In this document: in pieces, positions 49,521 to 57,762 of the stretch | Layout: the number at the start of each line of letters is the position of its first letter | Numbering within the stretch: position 1 is the first letter of the stretch | Source of the DNA: an uncultured Eggerthellaceae bacterium | GTDB taxonomy: Bacteria > Actinomycetota > Coriobacteriia > Coriobacteriales > Eggerthellaceae | Length of the DNA: 64,000 bases | Assembly: GCA_958452575.1 (NCBI GenBank) | Contig: CAUDUM010000004.1 | Span: 1 to 64,000 of the forward strand | Direction: 5' to 3' | Notes under the pieces: model-generated | What the model was told of the DNA's origin: nothing | Database searches by the model: none | Seen by the model: only the letters and a program-made list of their open reading frames with translations | Made by a program: the position numbers and the translations under genes

Positions 49521-50867
49521 CTAACGCTGGTCGATCGGCTTGTAAGGGCGGCTTCCCTTGCGCCACGTCTTGTAAGCGGGGCGGATGATGCGCTTGCCGT
49601 TGATGAGCTCCTCGAACCGGTGCGCCGCCCAACCCGCCATCCGCCCGCAAGCGAACAGCGGCGTGAACAGATCCTCGGGGATGTTGAGCATCGTGTACAC
49701 GAATCCCGAGTACATATCCACGTTGGCGCACATGTCCTTTTTGGTGCCCTTTTCGCGCAGAATGACCTCGGGCGACAGGCGCTCGATGGATTCGAGCAGC
49801 CGAAACTCCGCCTCGTGCTCGGTCCCCTCCGCCATTTTGGCGGCGAACTTCTTGAGGATGACGGCGCGCGGGTCGGACACGGTGTAGACCGCATGCCCCA
49901 TGCCGTACACCAGACCGGAGCGGTCGTAGGCCTCCTTGCGGACGATCTTGGCCAGGTAGTCGGCCACTTCGCCATCGTCTTCCCAGTTCGAGACGTTCTC
50001 TTTGATCTCGCGCTGCATCGCCCGCACCTGGTGGTTGGCGCCGCCGTGCTTGCGGCCCTTGAGCGATCCGATCGCCGCCGCATACGCCGAGTACGGATCG
50101 GTGTCGGCGGTGGTGAGCACGCGCGTGGTGAACGTGGAGTTGTTGCCGCCGCCATGCTCGGCATGCAAGCACAGCATGATGTCGAGCATGCGCGCTTCCT
50201 CGCGGGTGAACTGGCGGTCGGGACGCAGCATGGACAGGATGGTCTCGGCGGTGGATTGGCCGGGAATGAAACGGTGCATGATCATCGACTCGTTGTTGAA
50301 CTGCGCGCGCATGGCGTAATACGCAAGCACCATGATGCGCGGCAGACGCGAGATCAAAGAGATCGCGGTGTCGATCTCGTGGGAGATGTCGCGATCTTCC
50401 GCATGCTCGTCGTAGGAGTAGAGCAGCAGGACCGACCGCGCCAGCGCGTTCATGATGTCATGCGGGGTCGCACGCATGATGGACGAGGCGGTGAACCCGT
50501 CGGGCAGCTCGCGCTGCGAATCCAGGATCGAGATGAAGCGATCGAGCTGCTCGTGCGTCGGCAATTCGCCCATCAACAGCAGATAGACGATCTCCTCGTA
50601 GTTGAAGCGGCGATCCGCGTCGTCGACGCTCAGCAGATCGCCGATCTCGTAGCCGCGCAGGCGCAAAGACCCCTTGTCGGCAAGCTTCTCATTGTCGGAG
50701 ATGACGTAACCGTGGACGTTGGCGATGCCGGTGATGCCAGCCACGACGCCCGTGCCGTCGGCGTTGCGCAGGCCGCGCTTGACATCGTATTTCTCATACA
50801 GCTCGGGATCGATGGCGTTGATGGAGCGAAAATGCTCGTACAGCGCGAGTTTTTTCTCATCGGCCAT
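49521..50867 (-). CDS. gltA: Citrate synthase
   Basis: 448 residues from ATG 50867, with AGGAAGG upstream. Condenses acetyl-CoA and oxaloacetate. Motifs: LRLRGYEIGDLL, catalytic His in LCLHAEHGGGNNSTF, GSLKGRKHGGANHQV (second His), GMGHAVYTVSDPRA (third His region), and C-terminal MAGWAAHRFEEL with the citrate-binding Arg. No other TCA genes are nearby; in anaerobes it usually feeds glutamate synthesis. Confidence 0.96.
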   Translation of the reverse strand: MADEKKLALYEHFRSINAIDPELYEKYDVKRGLRNADGTGVVAGITGIANVHGYVISDNEKLADKGSLRLRGYEIGDLLSVDDADRRFNYEEIVYLLLMGELPTHEQLDRFISILDSQRELPDGFTASSIMRATPHDIMNALARSVLLLYSYDEHAEDRDISHEIDTAISLISRLPRIMVLAYYAMRAQFNNESMIMHRFIPGQSTAETILSMLRPDRQFTREEARMLDIMLCLHAEHGGGNNSTFTTRVLTTADTDPYSAYAAAIGSLKGRKHGGANHQVRAMQREIKENVSNWEDDGEVADYLAKIVRKEAYDRSGLVYGMGHAVYTVSDPRAVILKKFAAKMAEGTEHEAEFRLLESIERLSPEVILREKGTKKDMCANVDMYSGFVYTMLNIPEDLFTPLFACGRMAGWAAHRFEELINGKRIIRPAYKTWRKGSRPYKPIDQR

Positions 50868-51184
50868 GGCGCACCTTCCTGTGGCTTCCGGCAACGCGCC
50901 GAGGGCGCGCAGGCGACGGGGTCTGCGATCACACGGCGCAGGGCGCGGCGTTCGCATCGTTTTCTTTTGACAATGATACCGTCCGAATGCTTCCGTTCGA
51001 TGAACGATACGGAAACAGGTTTTCTCCGTGTGGAGGAAGCGCCTTCGCGCCGCGTTCATCCACAGCGCGGCGAGAGAGGCGCGGGCAAATGGAGGCGTGT
51101 CGGAAAAATAGGAAAATTATCCCTTGCGCACGTGCTGACGCTGGGGTATTATTATGAATCGCTTCTTGTGAAGCACAACGGATT
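50868..51184. other. 317-bp spacer between gltA and tRNA-Leu(CAG)
   Basis: Holds the gltA leader, a minus-strand TATCAT (complement of 50973-50978), a 13-bp dyad CGTTC-GAT-GAACG at 50994-51006 nested in TTCCGT/ACGGAA arms (50991-51014), and the tRNA promoter. The dyad overlaps the gltA -35 region and could be an operator. No gene seen. Confidence 0.5.
51124..51152 (+). promoter_or_regulatory. Promoter of tRNA-Leu(CAG)
   Basis: -35 TTGCGC (51124-51129), 17-nt spacer, -10 TATTAT (51147-51152), 32 nt before the tRNA. Confidence 0.7.
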
Positions 51185-51271
51185 GCGGGCGTGGCGGAAT
51201 TGGCAGACGCGTACGGTTCAGGTCCGTATGGGGGCAACCCCATGGAGGTTCAAGTCCTCTCGCCCGCACCA
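51185..51271 (+). tRNA. tRNA-Leu (anticodon CAG)
   Basis: Acceptor GCGGGCG/CGCCCGC, anticodon arm TACGG-TTCAGGT-CCGTA giving CAG, long variable arm TGGGGGCAACCCCA, T arm GTTCAAGTC, encoded CCA. Confidence 0.96.
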
Positions 51272-51285
51272 TTTGAAACTCGGAG

Positions 51286-51310
51286 CCTCGGCAGTTGCCG
51301 AGGTTTTTTT
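51286..51310 (+). terminator. Terminator of tRNA-Leu(CAG)
   Basis: Stem CCTCGGCA/TGCCGAGG with a 2-nt centre, followed by T7. Confidence 0.88.
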
Positions 51311-51439
51311 ATTTTCCCACACAGCCGACGCAGAAGCCCCTCCCCATAATCGTTACGCGCTCTAGCTTGATCGAACCGTCCATCCCCCTCCTTCACGTGA
51401 GACAATAGAAGACGGCAACACCGCGAGGGAGGAGCGCGC

Positions 51440-52327
51440 ATGAACACCGACAAACTTGTGCATCGTCCACCGTACGACATGAACTGCCCCGTCTTGCAAG
51501 TGACGCGCGGCTGTTCGCACGGCAAATGCCGATTCTGCGATATCCAAGAGGGCAAGAGCTTCAGCGTCGTCCCCTTTGAGGAGATCATCCAAGACGTCGA
51601 GGAAATCGCGAAAACCGCCACTCAGCTGACGAAGCGCATCTACCTTGCCGGCGGAAACCCCTTCGTCCTGCCAAACGACCACCTCATCAAGATCTTCGAT
51701 GCGTTGGAGGAGCGCATCCCCACCGTCAACAGCTACGGAGGATTCGCGCGCATCACCGACTTCAAAGGCAAGACCGACGAGGAGCTTGCACAGCTTGCCG
51801 CGCGCGGCGTCACCGACATCACGATCGGCGCCGAAAGCGGCTGGGACGAACTGCTCGCGTTCATGGAGAAGGGCCAGACGGGCCAGGATCTGATCGACCA
51901 GGGCAAGCGGCTGCACGCCGCCGGCATCCGCTACACGTTCTTCTACCTGGCGGGGCTTGCCGGCGCGGGCAAGGGCCAGCAAAACGCGCTCGAATCCGCA
52001 CGCGTGTTCAGCGCGGCGGAGCCCGACCGCATCCTGATCGTCACGTTGACCCCCGCCAAGAACTGGCCTTTGGCGGACGACATCGCCTCCGGCGCGTGGG
52101 TCCCCTACGGCGAGCGCGAGGCGGCGGAGGAGATCCGCACGTTCATCGCCAACCTCACCTGCCACACCAACATCATCGCCTCGCACGACTCGGATGTCAT
52201 CCGCTTCGACGGCGGCATCCCGCAAAACCAGCAGGGCATGATCGAGCTGATGGACAACTACATCCCCAAGATCAACGAGGATGCGGCTCGGCGTTTCCGC
52301 AACCTCATCCACAAGGCGACGTTTTGA
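51440..52327 (+). CDS. Radical SAM protein
   Basis: 295 residues, ATG 51440 with GGGAGGAG upstream. The cluster motif is C25-x4-C30-x2-C33 in TRGCSHGKCRFCDIQEG, as in a group of radical SAM enzymes with this spacing. Other features: IYLAGGNPFVLPNDHL, VNSYGGFARITDF and IGAESGWDELLAFMEKG (SAM-binding region typical of Elp3/HemN-like proteins). The C-terminus lacks extra Fe-S motifs. Substrate unknown; no biosynthetic neighbour gives a clue. Ends just before an inverted-repeat element that could terminate it. Confidence 0.85.
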   Translation: MNTDKLVHRPPYDMNCPVLQVTRGCSHGKCRFCDIQEGKSFSVVPFEEIIQDVEEIAKTATQLTKRIYLAGGNPFVLPNDHLIKIFDALEERIPTVNSYGGFARITDFKGKTDEELAQLAARGVTDITIGAESGWDELLAFMEKGQTGQDLIDQGKRLHAAGIRYTFFYLAGLAGAGKGQQNALESARVFSAAEPDRILIVTLTPAKNWPLADDIASGAWVPYGEREAAEEIRTFIANLTCHTNIIASHDSDVIRFDGGIPQNQQGMIELMDNYIPKINEDAARRFRNLIHKATF

Positions 52328-52385
52328 TCGCCGCACAGTGGGGTAGCGGGCAAGCAGTCCTGCTCGTAGCGGGATCGAAACGCAG

Positions 52386-52448
52386 GACTCGCGCTAATCG
52401 TTCGATTTGCACATCTCGAAGGCGGAATGCGGGCGATTAGCGCGAGTC
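52386..52448. repeat. Inverted-repeat element copy A (CGCTAATCG-N33-CGATTAGCG)
   Basis: Arms GACTCGCGCTAATCG (52386-52400) and CGATTAGCGCGAGTC (52434-52448) pair perfectly over 15 bp around 33 nt. A TGTTTTTA run follows on the plus strand, so it may also terminate the radical SAM gene. Confidence 0.9.
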
Positions 52449-52548
52449 TGTTTTTAGGTAATTAGCATACATCGCTATCTACCTGGGAAAACGCAATCGC
52501 CTCCTCATTTCCACGTGCGCCAATCGCAGCGATCCGTGTAAGACGGTA

Positions 52549-52599
52549 CGCTAATCGTCGATTTTCGGACAGCAAACGTCGACGATGTGACGATTAGCG
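52549..52599. repeat. Inverted-repeat element copy B
   Basis: CGCTAATCG (52549-52557) and CGATTAGCG (52591-52599) with exactly 33 nt between. The interior also has a TCGAC/GTCGA-like sub-palindrome. Confidence 0.88.
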
Positions 52600-52662
52600 C
52601 ACTTTGAAACGTGGTCGCGCAGCGCCCGATCGTCGGATGAAGCAGCCAACGCAGCCGCCTCG

Positions 52663-53106
52663 CTAGACGATGGGATCCGCGGGATACGCGCCGCTGCGCA
52701 CTCGGAAGAAGTTGGCGGCGAACAGGACTCCCGCCAAAGCGAGGGCGGTTCCAAGGCCTGTGTAGAACACGGCGATGAACGCATCGGGCAGAAGATGCAG
52801 CGCGCGGATCGTGATGCCGCCGGTCATCATGACCGCCATGATCGCGAACGAGCGCGCATCGAAAAACCTCACGAACAGCTGGCGCTCGTCGCCGTAGCCG
52901 GCGATGCGGCGGGTGTGCTTGACGGTCAGCTTATGGAACGCCATGAACCAGAACACGATGCCGACGACGACGGACAGCGCCACGTTGAGCGCGCTCACGT
53001 ACCCGAGCGCGTATTCCTCCAGGCCGATGCGCGCGATGTTGGCACCCGCGGCGAACCACACCGCGGCGGCGATGAGCAGCAGCGTGAGATTTCTGACCTT
53101 GAACAT
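52663..53106 (-). CDS. Four-helix membrane protein, TetR-divergent
   Basis: 147 residues from ATG 53106, with GGAAGG upstream. Four hydrophobic segments: LTLLLIAAAVWFAAGANIARIG, VALSVVVGIVFWFMAF, FAIMAVMMTGGITIRAL and FIAVFYTGLGTALALAGVLF. Between helices 2 and 3 lies a polar stretch, KHTRRIAGYGDERQLFVRFFD. No family recognised with confidence. It is probably the target of the divergent TetR, whose candidate operator overlaps its promoter (TATCAT). Confidence 0.75.
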   Translation of the reverse strand: MFKVRNLTLLLIAAAVWFAAGANIARIGLEEYALGYVSALNVALSVVVGIVFWFMAFHKLTVKHTRRIAGYGDERQLFVRFFDARSFAIMAVMMTGGITIRALHLLPDAFIAVFYTGLGTALALAGVLFAANFFRVRSGAYPADPIV

Positions 53107-53128
53107 GACGGCGACCTTCCCCTATGAT

Positions 53129-53158
53129 ATGAACAGCGTTCATCTGAACGATGTTCAT
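53129..53158. promoter_or_regulatory. Candidate TetR operator (four GAAC/GTTC half-sites)
   Basis: TGAACA (53130-53135) and TGTTCA (53152-53157) flank an inner CGTTCA-TC-TGAACG dyad, making a 30-bp palindrome with three mismatched positions. It lies 23 bp upstream of the membrane-protein start and overlaps its -10. A second TGAACA-N11-TGTTCA pair is at 53225-53247. Confidence 0.75.
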
Positions 53159-53322
53159 GCTAGGGAAGACGTCTCGGGGCGGCAAGCGAAATGCCGCGAC
53201 GACGGCGCTTTCGGCAGAAGAGCATGAACACTCCACGCGATTGTTCAGGAAGCGCTTCGGGTTTCACGGGCGGATGCATCATCGCGCGTCCGAGGATCCG
53301 GCAGCATGCAGAAGGAGGAGCC

Positions 53323-53898
53323 GTGCCGAGCAAACCGTCCATCAGCCGCCAGGCCATCCTCGCCGCGGCCTACCGCCAGGCCCAGCGCGACGGGATCGGC
53401 TCATTGAGCATCCGCGGCATCGCAACGGAATGCGGCGTGGCGATCGGCAGCATCTACAACCACTTTCCCGACAAAGCGTCCCTGGTCACCGAGGTGATCC
53501 GCCGGTTTTGGGAGCATGCGGCGCGTGGGGACGAAGGGCGGTCGTGCTTTCGCTACCGCCCCGGCCAAAACCTCGTCGCATTCTGCAAGCAGGTCGCCTC
53601 GGGACTGGAGGACGCGCTTGCGGAGTTTCGCTCTGATTGGCTTGCGGAGATCTCATCGCTCGACGCGCGCACGTTGCAGCACGGCCACGCCGCCGAGCGG
53701 GAATGCTTCCGCCATATCGAGCAGGGCTTCCAGATCGCCATCGCGCGCGACCCCTCGATCGACCCGCGCGCGATCGAGGCGATCGGCGCCGAGAACCTTG
53801 CGCATTTCATCTGGGGCAACATGCTCCAAGCCCTCAAGGACGGCGACAGCGAGTGCGCCACGCTGACGACGATCCTGCGCCGCGCGCTCTACCGCTGA
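53323..53898 (+). CDS. TetR-family transcriptional regulator
   Basis: 191 residues from GTG 53323, chosen for AAGGAGGAG just upstream. N-terminal helix-turn-helix: ISRQAILAAAYRQAQRDGIGSLSI then GIATECGVAIGSIYNHFPDKASLVTEVI (about 6-55). The ligand domain is all-helical and not typed. Divergent from a membrane-protein gene with a 216-bp gap holding palindromic sites; autoregulation and repression of the neighbour are likely. Confidence 0.9.
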   Translation: MPSKPSISRQAILAAAYRQAQRDGIGSLSIRGIATECGVAIGSIYNHFPDKASLVTEVIRRFWEHAARGDEGRSCFRYRPGQNLVAFCKQVASGLEDALAEFRSDWLAEISSLDARTLQHGHAAERECFRHIEQGFQIAIARDPSIDPRAIEAIGAENLAHFIWGNMLQALKDGDSECATLTTILRRALYR

Positions 53899-53950
53899 CG
53901 CAATCCGCTCTATTCGGTTTATTCTTGCAAGAAAGATTTTCATACGTTCA

Positions 53951-53985
53951 CCTGGGTGTTCGTATTATTCATCCAGGCAATTTTT
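53951..53985 (+). terminator. Terminator of the TetR gene
   Basis: Stem CCTGGGTG/CATCCAGG (one mismatch) with an AT-rich loop, then CAATTTTT. Confidence 0.6.
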
Positions 53986-54024
53986 CTTGTCCGTTTTCGC
54001 CGTTTAGAGCGCCTTATATGAAAA

Positions 54025-54057
54025 AACGCCCGCCGATGGAGAGGATCGACGGGCGTT
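54025..54057 (-). terminator. Terminator of the pst operon
   Basis: Stem AACGCCCGCCGA/TCGACGGGCGTT (one mismatch) with a 9-nt loop; on the minus strand it is followed by TTTTTTC, just after the pstA stop. Confidence 0.88.
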
Positions 54058-54079
54058 GAATGGAACGTGCGAGGGCACC

Positions 54080-54994
54080 CTATTGCGGCGTGACCTTCTT
54101 GGCGGCCATGCGACCGAAGAAGCGCGCCAGCAGGTTGAACAGCAGGATGCACACCATCAGCACGGCGGCGGTGCCGTTGGAGACCATCTCCAGGTCGGGC
54201 ACGACGCCTTCGGAGTTGATCTTCCAGATGTGCACGGCCAGCGTCTCAGCGGGACGGAAGATGTTCCACGGGCACGACGGGCTGGACAGATCGAAGTTGG
54301 TGAAGTCCAGCGACGGCGCGGACTGGCCGGCGGTGTAGATCAAGGCAGCCGCCTCGCCGAACACGCGGCCGGCGGACAGGATGACGCCGGTGATGATGGC
54401 AGGCAGCGCCGCGGGCATCAGCACGTGGATGGTGGTTTCCCAGCGGCTGGCTCCCAGCGCCAGGCCGCCTTCGCGCTGATCGTCGGGGATCGCCTCAAGC
54501 GCCTGCTGGATGACGCGCACCAGGATAGGCAGGTTGAACATCGTCAGCGCCAGCGCGCCGGAGATGATCGAGAAGCCCCAGCCCATCTGCAGCACGAAGA
54601 ACAAAAAGCCGAACAGGCCGACCACGATGGAGGGCAGCGAGGACAGCGCCTCGATGACCGTCTTCACCGCGTTGGTGATCTTGTTGACGGGCGCGTACTC
54701 CGAAAGGTAGATCGCCGCGCCGAGCGAGATCGGCACCGAGATCACCAGGGTCAGGATCAGCAGATAGAACGAGTTGAACAGCTCGGGGCCGATGCCGCCA
54801 CCCGCTTTGAACTGCTCGGGGTCGCCCGTCAAAAAGTTGATGTCGACCAGCTTGCCGAAGCCGTTGATGAGGATGTACGCGATGATGGCGACCAGAACCA
54901 CGCAGATGAAGCCGACAATGAGGGTGAGCACGCCCGTGGCGACGTCGTTCTGGACGGCGATGCGCTTCGCGTACGCTTTTTCGTCCTTAGCCAT
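54080..54994 (-). CDS. pstA: Phosphate ABC transporter permease PstA
   Basis: 304 residues. Six membrane helices, with the permease EAA-type loop in LGASRWETTIHVLMPAALPAIITGVIL. Partner of PstC in the inner membrane, contacting PstB. It overlaps the end of pstC by 8 nt, so translation is coupled. Last gene of the operon, followed by a terminator. Confidence 0.95.
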   Translation of the reverse strand: MAKDEKAYAKRIAVQNDVATGVLTLIVGFICVVLVAIIAYILINGFGKLVDINFLTGDPEQFKAGGGIGPELFNSFYLLILTLVISVPISLGAAIYLSEYAPVNKITNAVKTVIEALSSLPSIVVGLFGFLFFVLQMGWGFSIISGALALTMFNLPILVRVIQQALEAIPDDQREGGLALGASRWETTIHVLMPAALPAIITGVILSAGRVFGEAAALIYTAGQSAPSLDFTNFDLSSPSCPWNIFRPAETLAVHIWKINSEGVVPDLEMVSNGTAAVLMVCILLFNLLARFFGRMAAKKVTPQ

Positions 54995-55931
54995 TCTTCT
55001 TCAACCCTCCCTTGTGCTCGATGAAGTGGATGATGGCGATGAACACAAGCGACATGATCAGCAGGAGCAGCGCCAGCGACCACAGCACGTTGGCGTACAC
55101 GGTGCCGGTCATCTCGTTGCCGATGCCCATCGTCAGAACCGACGTGAGCGTTGCTGCGGGGGTGAACAGGCCATCGGGCATCTGCGCCGCGTTGCCGACG
55201 ACCATCTGCACGGCCAGCGCCTCGCCGAACGCGCGGGTCATGCCGAGCACGACCGCCGTGCACAGCGAGGGCATCGCCGCGCGCAGCACGACATGCCACA
55301 CGGTCTGCCAGCGCGAGGCGCCCACGCCGTAGGATCCCTCGCGATAGGCGCGCGGCACCGAAGTGAGCGCGTCGATCGAAAGCGAGGTGATCGTGGGAAG
55401 GATCATCAGCGCCAGCACGATGGACGACGACATGATGCCGTAGCCGGTAGTGCCCGTCAGATCGCGCATCACGCCCACGATGATCGTCAGGCCCAGCAGG
55501 CCGTAGACGACCGAGGGGATGCCGACCAAAAGCTCGACCACCGGCTGGAAGACCGAGCGTCCGAACTTGGGCGCAACCTCGACGACGAAGATCGCCGAGC
55601 CGATGGCAAACGGGATGGCGATGACGGTGGACAGCAGCGTCACGGCGAACGAGCCCACGATCATGGGCAGCGCGCCCACGGTGGGCATGCCGTTGGCGTC
55701 ATCGACATGCGGGTTCCACTCGGTGCCCGTCAAAAACGCGATGGGGCTGATGCCGTTCACGAAAAACGTCGCCAGGCCGTGCTGGGCGACCATGAAGATA
55801 AGGGTGATGACCAGCAACACCACGATGGCGATGCAGGCAGCCGACACCGATTTGCCGGCAAGGTCGACGCGACCCTTTTTGCTGAGCTTGCGCCGGCCGC
55901 CCTTAGCGGGGGTGTCCTGTGCGGTTGACAC
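54987..55931 (-). CDS. pstC: Phosphate ABC transporter permease PstC
   Basis: 314 residues. Basic N-terminus, then six helices. EAA loop YGVGASRWQTVWHVVLRAAMPSLCTAVVLG. Typical PstC region GISPIAFLTGTEWNPHVDD in the first periplasmic loop. It lies 75 nt downstream of pstS, separated by a strong hairpin. Confidence 0.95.
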   Translation of the reverse strand: MSTAQDTPAKGGRRKLSKKGRVDLAGKSVSAACIAIVVLLVITLIFMVAQHGLATFFVNGISPIAFLTGTEWNPHVDDANGMPTVGALPMIVGSFAVTLLSTVIAIPFAIGSAIFVVEVAPKFGRSVFQPVVELLVGIPSVVYGLLGLTIIVGVMRDLTGTTGYGIMSSSIVLALMILPTITSLSIDALTSVPRAYREGSYGVGASRWQTVWHVVLRAAMPSLCTAVVLGMTRAFGEALAVQMVVGNAAQMPDGLFTPAATLTSVLTMGIGNEMTGTVYANVLWSLALLLLIMSLVFIAIIHFIEHKGGLKKNG

Positions 55932-55966
55932 GGATGAGCCTTCCTCTAGCTTTCAGTACATGAATA

Positions 55967-55992
55967 GGCCCCCTGGGTTGCCCCAGGGGGCC
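55967..55992 (-). promoter_or_regulatory. Intercistronic hairpin between pstS and pstC
   Basis: A perfect 11-bp GC-rich stem, GGCCCCCTGGG, with a 4-nt loop. There is no T-run on the minus strand (it is followed by TATTCA). Such hairpins stabilise the binding-protein mRNA or partly terminate, allowing more PstS than permease. Confidence 0.6.
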
Positions 55993-56006
55993 GGAAGGGA
56001 AAGAGA

Positions 56007-56957
56007 CTAGATCTCGGTGACGTTGCCCTCGGCGTCCTTTTCCACCTTCATGCCGGACACGGGGATGTAGCCGTTCTCCTCGACCAGCGAGCCCTGGACC
56101 TCGTCGCTCATCATGTACTCGATGAACGCGGCCGTGGCCTCGTCGGGTTCGAGCGCGGTGTACATGTGCTCGTAGGCCCAGATGGTCCAGGAGTTGTCCT
56201 CGACGTTGGCGGTCTCAGGCGCCACGCCGTCCACAGACAGCGCCTTGGTCTGGTCGTCGAAGTAGGAGAACGCCAGGTAGGAGATGGCGCCGGGGGTCTC
56301 GGAAACCATCTTGGCGACGGTGCCCGAAGAATCCTGCTCCTGGAAGGTCGCGGACTCCTGGTCGCCCAGCACGGCGGCCTCGAAGACCGCACGGGTGCCG
56401 GAGCCGGCCTGGCGGTTGATGACGACGATCTCCTGGTCGGAGCCGCCCACCTGGTTCCAGTTGGTGATCTCGCCGGTGAAGATCTTGGCCAGGTCGGCGA
56501 TGGCGATGTCGTCGACGGAGACCTCGGGGTTCACGATCGGACCCATGCCCACGACGCACACGCGGTTGTCCTTGATCTTCTCGGCGTCGGCGGGATCGTC
56601 GACCTTCTCCTCGGCGAACACGTCGGAGTTGCCGATCTGCACCGCACCCTGGACGATCTGCGTGATGCCCTGGCCGGAGCCGCCGCCCTGGATGGTGATC
56701 TGGACACCGGAGTTCTCCTCCATGAACTGCTCGGCAGCAGCCTCGACGAGGGGCTGCAGAGCGGTGGAGCCGACGGCGGTGATGGTGCCGGACAGCTTGG
56801 CGGCAGCTTCCTCGCCGCCCTCCTTGGAATCGCCCTCGGCAGCGGTGCCGTTGTTGCTGCTGGAGCAGCCTGCCATGGTCAGGCCGGCCACGGCGGCGGT
56901 GCCACCGGCGACCGCCAGGAAGCGACGGCGGCTCATGGAGTTGTTCGCGATCTGCAT
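56007..56957 (-). CDS. pstS: Phosphate-binding lipoprotein PstS
   Basis: 316 residues from ATG 56957 (AGGAAAGG upstream). The signal contains SRRRFLA and ends LTMAGC, so it looks like a Tat-type signal with a lipobox (Cys31). Mature part: GTITAVGSTALQPLVEAAAEQF, QGGGSGQGITQIV, RQAGSGTRAVFE and GAISYLAFSYF, the phosphate pocket loops of PstS. High-affinity phosphate capture outside the membrane. In the pstB-phoU-pstS-pstC-pstA order it begins the second half of the cluster. Confidence 0.95.
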   Translation of the reverse strand: MQIANNSMSRRRFLAVAGGTAAVAGLTMAGCSSSNNGTAAEGDSKEGGEEAAAKLSGTITAVGSTALQPLVEAAAEQFMEENSGVQITIQGGGSGQGITQIVQGAVQIGNSDVFAEEKVDDPADAEKIKDNRVCVVGMGPIVNPEVSVDDIAIADLAKIFTGEITNWNQVGGSDQEIVVINRQAGSGTRAVFEAAVLGDQESATFQEQDSSGTVAKMVSETPGAISYLAFSYFDDQTKALSVDGVAPETANVEDNSWTIWAYEHMYTALEPDEATAAFIEYMMSDEVQGSLVEENGYIPVSGMKVEKDAEGNVTEI

Positions 56958-56995
56958 GATCAGTGTTTCCTTTCCTCAGAACTTTCGTTCACTCG

Positions 56996-57022
56996 AGACG
57001 CAAGGGTTCCGCCCCTGCGTCT
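56996..57022 (-). promoter_or_regulatory. Hairpin in the phoU-pstS spacer
   Basis: AGACGCAAGGG and CCCTGCGTCT arms pair around a short loop, 39 bp upstream of pstS. No T-run follows, so it looks like an mRNA processing or stabilising structure more than a terminator. Confidence 0.45.
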
Positions 57023-57095
57023 GCCTATGGTAGAAAGCGGCTATCAGAGCTTCGTCAGGTGCGTGCAAAATCTCTGTTAAGTCGCGTTTTCCCAG

Positions 57096-57758
57096 CTAGT
57101 TGAGCGGCTCGCCCTTGTACAGGCCGGTGATGGAGTACTCCACCCACTCGGCGATGTTCTGGGCGTGGTCGCCCACGCGCTCCAGGTACTTGGCGACCAT
57201 CAGCGCTTCGACCAGATTCGCAGCCGGATCCGTCTCGGACTTGATGCCGTCGATGACGTCCTGCTTCACGCGGTCGAACATCTCGTTGACGCCGTCGTCC
57301 GCGCCGATCACGGCATGCGCGCGCTCCTCGTCGCGATTCACGTAGGCGCCCACTGCCTCGTGAACCATCACGCTGGCGCGGCCCGCCATAGCGGCAAGAT
57401 GCGCGTTGAGCTCGGGATCGAACTCGCCGTCGAGCGTCAAGACGACGTCGGCGATATCGGATGCCTGATCGCCGATGCGCTCGAGGTCGCCCACCATCTT
57501 GAGCGCGGCGCCCACGCGGCGCAGGTCGCCGGCGACCACCGGCTGCTGCATCAGCAGCAGCTTCAGGCACAGGCTCTCGATGTCGCGCTCGAACGTGTCG
57601 ATCTCGTCGTCGTTGGCGATGATCTCGCGCGCCTTGGCCGTATCGCGCGTGGAGAGCACCTCCACCGCCGCCATCAGCGACGATTCAGTCGCCGTCGCCA
57701 TATCCTTGAGATGCTCGTTGAGCTGCTCAAGCTGCGAATCGAACCTTGCACGAGCCAT
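57096..57758 (-). CDS. phoU: Phosphate uptake regulator PhoU
   Basis: 220 residues from ATG 57758. Two PhoU three-helix repeats, each with the metal-binding E/D-x-x-x-D pattern: LERIGDQASDIADVVL (about 91-106) and LERVGDHAQNIAEWVEY (about 194-210). Represses Pho signalling and controls Pst transport when phosphate is plentiful. It lies 4 nt after pstB, so the two are coupled. Confidence 0.95.
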   Translation of the reverse strand: MARARFDSQLEQLNEHLKDMATATESSLMAAVEVLSTRDTAKAREIIANDDEIDTFERDIESLCLKLLLMQQPVVAGDLRRVGAALKMVGDLERIGDQASDIADVVLTLDGEFDPELNAHLAAMAGRASVMVHEAVGAYVNRDEERAHAVIGADDGVNEMFDRVKQDVIDGIKSETDPAANLVEALMVAKYLERVGDHAQNIAEWVEYSITGLYKGEPLN

Positions 57759-57762
57759 GGGA

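Larger units (their letters stand above)
52328..52662. other. 335-bp intergenic region with two inverted-repeat elements
   Basis: No gene seen. It contains two copies of the CGCTAATCG-N33-CGATTAGCG element (52386-52448 and 52549-52599), 157 bp apart from start to start, with AT-rich sequence between them. Confidence 0.8.
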
